9,064 nucleotides of DNA from an uncultured Blautia sp. (lineage in GTDB: Bacteria > Bacillota > Clostridia > Lachnospirales > Lachnospiraceae). Made by a program: the position numbers and the translations under genes. Below are positions 6,967-9,064 of this stretch, one piece after another (the stretch's first letter is position 1; each line of letters begins with the position of its first letter). The notes beneath the pieces are model-generated. The model was not told the DNA's origin. It did not search any database and saw only the letters and a list, made by a program, of their open reading frames with translations. Location of the stretch: assembly GCA_945872375.1 (NCBI GenBank), contig CAMBYR010000070.1, positions 1 to 9,064 on the forward strand, read 5' to 3'.

Positions 6967-7921
6967 ATAATGCCAGAAGCGCAATCAGGCACATCACGGC
7001 CGTTACCACTGAAAAGACGGCAACCACTCTTGTCTCAGACCATCCGCAAAGCTCAAAATGATGGTGAATGGGCGCCATTTTAAAAATACGTTTTCCATGG
7101 GTTGCCTTAAAATAAGACACCTGGATAATTACGGAAAGAACTTCCACCAGATAGATCAGACCCACCAGGATAATAAACAGCGGCATCTGCATCATATAGG
7201 CAGCTCCTGCCACAAATCCGCCAAGAGCAAGCGATCCGGTATCTCCCATAAATACTCTGGCAGGATATACATTGAACAGCAAAAATCCCATCAGACCGCC
7301 GATCACGGCACAGGTAACAGGCTCAATACCGGACTCTGTTCCGATGGAAACCACCGTGAAAAATACAGCTACGATCAGAGTCACACTGGATGCAAGACCA
7401 TCCAGACCATCTGTAAAGTTCACGCCGTTGACGGTTCCGATCACAGCAAAGAACAGTACCGGAATTGCCAGCCATCCAAGGTTCAGATAATGCTCCGGCC
7501 AGAAGGGAATCCTCATATTCAGAGACACATCCGTATAGTTTAAGATATAAAATACAAATACTCCTGTCAGGATCACCTGCAGAAGAAATTTCTGCCAGGG
7601 AAGAAGTCCGTCAGAGCGTTTGAGCACTACCTTCAGATAGTCATCCAGAAATCCGATGATTCCAAATCCCAGCGTCAGAAACAGCACCGGGATGATTTTC
7701 GGATAGTCTTTAATATAGAAGAGACTGGTTACAACGACCGCGATCAGGAAGATCACACCGCCCATCGTAGGGGTTCCTGCTTTTTTCAGGTGGGACTGCA
7801 CACCCTCTGTTCTTTCTGTCTGACCCATTTTCAATTTGCGGAGAAACGGAATCACAACAGGCCCCAGAGCCACACTGATTGCAAAGGCAATCAGCACCGG
7901 AAATACAAATTCAAAATTCAT
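6965..7921 (-). CDS. mraY: Phospho-N-acetylmuramoyl-pentapeptide-transferase MraY
   Basis: MraY transfers phospho-MurNAc-pentapeptide from UDP to undecaprenyl phosphate at the inner face of the membrane, making lipid I. The 318-residue, multi-pass membrane protein carries all family marks: GTPTMGG (49-55), FLDDYLKV with Asp93-Asp94, NGVNFTDGLDGLA with Asp171 and Asp174, FMGDTGSLALGG with Asp227, and the APIHHHFELCGWSE loop with His286-288. I start at ATG 7921, since AAGAGG (7934-7929) lies 7 bases upstream. A GTG two codons earlier (7927) is in frame but only one base from that site. A likely promoter lies about 100 bases upstream, just after the PBP stop. murE and murF, which often precede mraY, are not between the PBP gene and this one. 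Confidence 0.97.
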   Translation of the reverse strand: MNFEFVFPVLIAFAISVALGPVVIPFLRKLKMGQTERTEGVQSHLKKAGTPTMGGVIFLIAVVVTSLFYIKDYPKIIPVLFLTLGFGIIGFLDDYLKVVLKRSDGLLPWQKFLLQVILTGVFVFYILNYTDVSLNMRIPFWPEHYLNLGWLAIPVLFFAVIGTVNGVNFTDGLDGLASSVTLIVAVFFTVVSIGTESGIEPVTCAVIGGLMGFLLFNVYPARVFMGDTGSLALGGFVAGAAYMMQMPLFIILVGLIYLVEVLSVIIQVSYFKATHGKRIFKMAPIHHHFELCGWSETRVVAVFSVVTAVMCLIALLAL

Positions 7922-7928
7922 CCTCACA

Positions 7929-7934
7929 CCTCTT
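7929..7934 (-). promoter_or_regulatory. Ribosome binding site of mraY
   Basis: AAGAGG on the minus strand, 7 bases before ATG 7921. It is weaker than the other ribosome sites in the window, but its spacing favours ATG over the in-frame GTG at 7927. Confidence 0.5.
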
Positions 7935-7967
7935 ACTTAATTCTTTTGTTTTTTATACTCATTTTCG

Positions 7968-7997
7968 CCGGCATCCAAAAAGCAGCGTTCCTGCCGG
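7968..7997 (-). other. Inverted repeat in the mraY leader
   Basis: CCGGCA (7997-7992) and TGCCGG (7973-7968) form a 6-bp GC-rich stem around an 18-base loop containing CTGCTTTTTGG. No T run follows the outer stem, so it does not look like a terminator of the usual kind. It lies in the predicted 90-base leader of mraY. A role is not shown; the stem is short enough to be chance. Confidence 0.3.
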
Positions 7998-8019
7998 ATA
8001 TCGACGTTATGCACCCTTT

Positions 8020-8048
8020 AGTATACGGCTTTTTCCCTTATTAATCAA
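8020..8048 (-). promoter_or_regulatory. Sigma-A-type promoter of mraY-murD
   Basis: On the minus strand, TTGATT (8048-8043) is followed by exactly 17 bases and TATACT (8025-8020), a near-consensus vegetative promoter in the 130-base gap after the PBP gene. The start is predicted near 8013, giving a leader of about 90 bases. The -35 box starts 4 bases past the PBP stop. The 11 bases GGTTGATTAAT over the -35 box are identical to those of the ftsZ promoter. Confidence 0.75.
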
Positions 8049-8051
8049 CCC

Positions 8052-9064
8052 TCAGTCACTTTCTGAAAAATTTTTTTCTTCTGTTTTTTCAATTCCAAGA
8101 TATGGAAGAACATTGGCAAAAATACTTCTTATCACAGGAGCTGCAACCGTTCCTCCATAATAAATCCCCCGGGGATCGTGAATAATACAGATTCCCAAAA
8201 TCCGGGGATCTTCCGCCGGCGCAAATCCCAGAAATGAAGAAATATACCGGTTGGCGCTTCTGGGAAGCGTCTGTGATGTGGCTGTTTTTCCGCCGATCGA
8301 ATACCCCTCTATCTTTGCGTTTCTGCCGGAGCCTTCCGAAACCACCTTTTCCAGAATCCCCCGCACCAGGGCCGAGGTTTCTTCTGAAACAACTCCTTCC
8401 TCCACCGGATATTCCAGCTTCCTGGCTGCATCATCCTTTGGCGAACGGACAGCAACGCCGAAATGCGGTGTGATCCTTCGCCCTCCGTTGATGATCGAGC
8501 TGACCGTTGCGGCAAGCTGGATCGGCGTAATCTGAAAGGACTGCCCGAATGCCACCGTAGCAAGCTCCACATTTCCCATATTTTTCATCTGATGCATGAT
8601 CGTTGCCGCCTCCCCCGGCAGATCCACCCCCGTTTTTTTCAGCAGCCCGAACTTCTGAAAATAATAATAATATCGTTCCACTCCCAGGCGAAGCCCCACC
8701 TCGATAAACACAGGATTACAGGAGTTCTGCGCTCCCTCCACAAAACTCTGGGAGCCATGTCCCGTTCTTTTTGCGCAGTGAATCCGTCTGTCATCCACCA
8801 CTTTATATCCCGGACAATAAAAACGGTCGTTCAGGGACACCACGCCCTCTTCCAGTCCTGCTGCCATCGTAATGATCTTAAAGGTGGAACCAGGCTCGTA
8901 AGTATCATTCAGGCATCCGTTTCTCCACATCCGGTTCAGAATGTCCTGCTTTTCCTGCTGGCTTAAGCTTTCATCCGGCATATCCGTATTAAGCGTAAAC
9001 GGATCGTTCAGATCAAATTCCGGCACATTCACACAGGCATAGATTTCACCGTTCTGAGGATTCA
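8052..9064 (-). CDS. ftsI: Class B penicillin-binding protein (FtsI/SpoVD type), C-terminal transpeptidase part (start outside the window)
   Basis: This is the D,D-transpeptidase that cross-links peptidoglycan at the septum or, if it is the SpoVD type, in the spore cortex. The frame runs open to the right edge: the codons before the GTG at 9032 read NPQNGEIYAC, matching the usual DP.TGEILAM, so that GTG is internal. About 336 residues are visible. Active-site motifs are STFK (bases 8888-8877, nucleophile Ser), SCN as the SxN motif (8723-8715), and KTA at 8288-8280 where most relatives have KTG. Other marks are DLPGE, AFGQSFQITPIQLA, RYISSFLGFAPAEDPRI and the closing IYYGGTVAAPVIRSIF. The protein ends about 15 residues after YLGIE, with no PASTA domain, unlike B. 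subtilis SpoVD. It precedes mraY as spoVD/pbpB do in other Firmicutes; which of the two roles it has is not decided by what is visible. Confidence 0.93.
   Translation of the reverse strand, partial: NPQNGEIYACVNVPEFDLNDPFTLNTDMPDESLSQQEKQDILNRMWRNGCLNDTYEPGSTFKIITMAAGLEEGVVSLNDRFYCPGYKVVDDRRIHCAKRTGHGSQSFVEGAQNSCNPVFIEVGLRLGVERYYYYFQKFGLLKKTGVDLPGEAATIMHQMKNMGNVELATVAFGQSFQITPIQLAATVSSIINGGRRITPHFGVAVRSPKDDAARKLEYPVEEGVVSEETSALVRGILEKVVSEGSGRNAKIEGYSIGGKTATSQTLPRSANRYISSFLGFAPAEDPRILGICIIHDPRGIYYGGTVAAPVIRSIFANVLPYLGIEKTEEKNFSESD

Noticed and set aside
7933..7962. Possible 9-residue leader peptide (MSIKNKRIK) just before mraY
   Set aside because: It has no ribosome binding site upstream and lies in an A-rich run where such a short frame arises by chance.

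Overview
The window is the downstream half of a division and cell wall (dcw) cluster, read on the minus strand, followed by the end of a convergent LacI-family regulator gene. Gene order, protein sequences and strong AGGAGG-type ribosome sites point to a low-to-mid-GC Firmicute of class Clostridia. Lachnospiraceae (Blautia/Ruminococcus-like) is my inference, not something the sequence proves. No RNA gene, CRISPR array, insertion sequence or phage feature was seen. No gene-free stretch exceeds about 135 bases.

Layout, following transcription from right to left: a class B penicillin-binding protein (spoVD/ftsI type) cut by the right edge; mraY; murD; ftsW/spoVE; murA; divIB/ftsQ; ftsZ. A shared terminator follows, and then, on the plus strand and cut by the left edge, the C-terminal effector domain of a LacI/GalR-type regulator. 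MurA makes enolpyruvyl-UDP-GlcNAc for the precursor pathway, MurD adds D-glutamate, and MraY moves the finished precursor onto the lipid carrier. FtsW polymerises lipid II and the PBP cross-links the strands. DivIB stabilises the divisome and FtsZ forms the ring. Compared with the well-known Bacillus layout, murE/murF, murG/murB and ftsA are absent from the positions where they would be expected, and murA sits where murG-murB usually lies.

Transcription appears to be split into three units. A near-consensus promoter follows the PBP gene and should drive mraY-murD. A strong hairpin terminator follows murD, ahead of ftsW-murA-divIB. A second near-consensus promoter lies between divIB and ftsZ. 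The mraY and ftsZ promoters share an identical 11-base stretch over the -35 box and the same 17-base spacer.

The most unusual feature is the end of DivIB: a roughly 115-residue extracellular tail made of three exact-period 38-residue repeats rich in Tyr, Gly, Trp, Asp and Glu. The PBP also reads KTA where most of its relatives have the KTG active-site motif.
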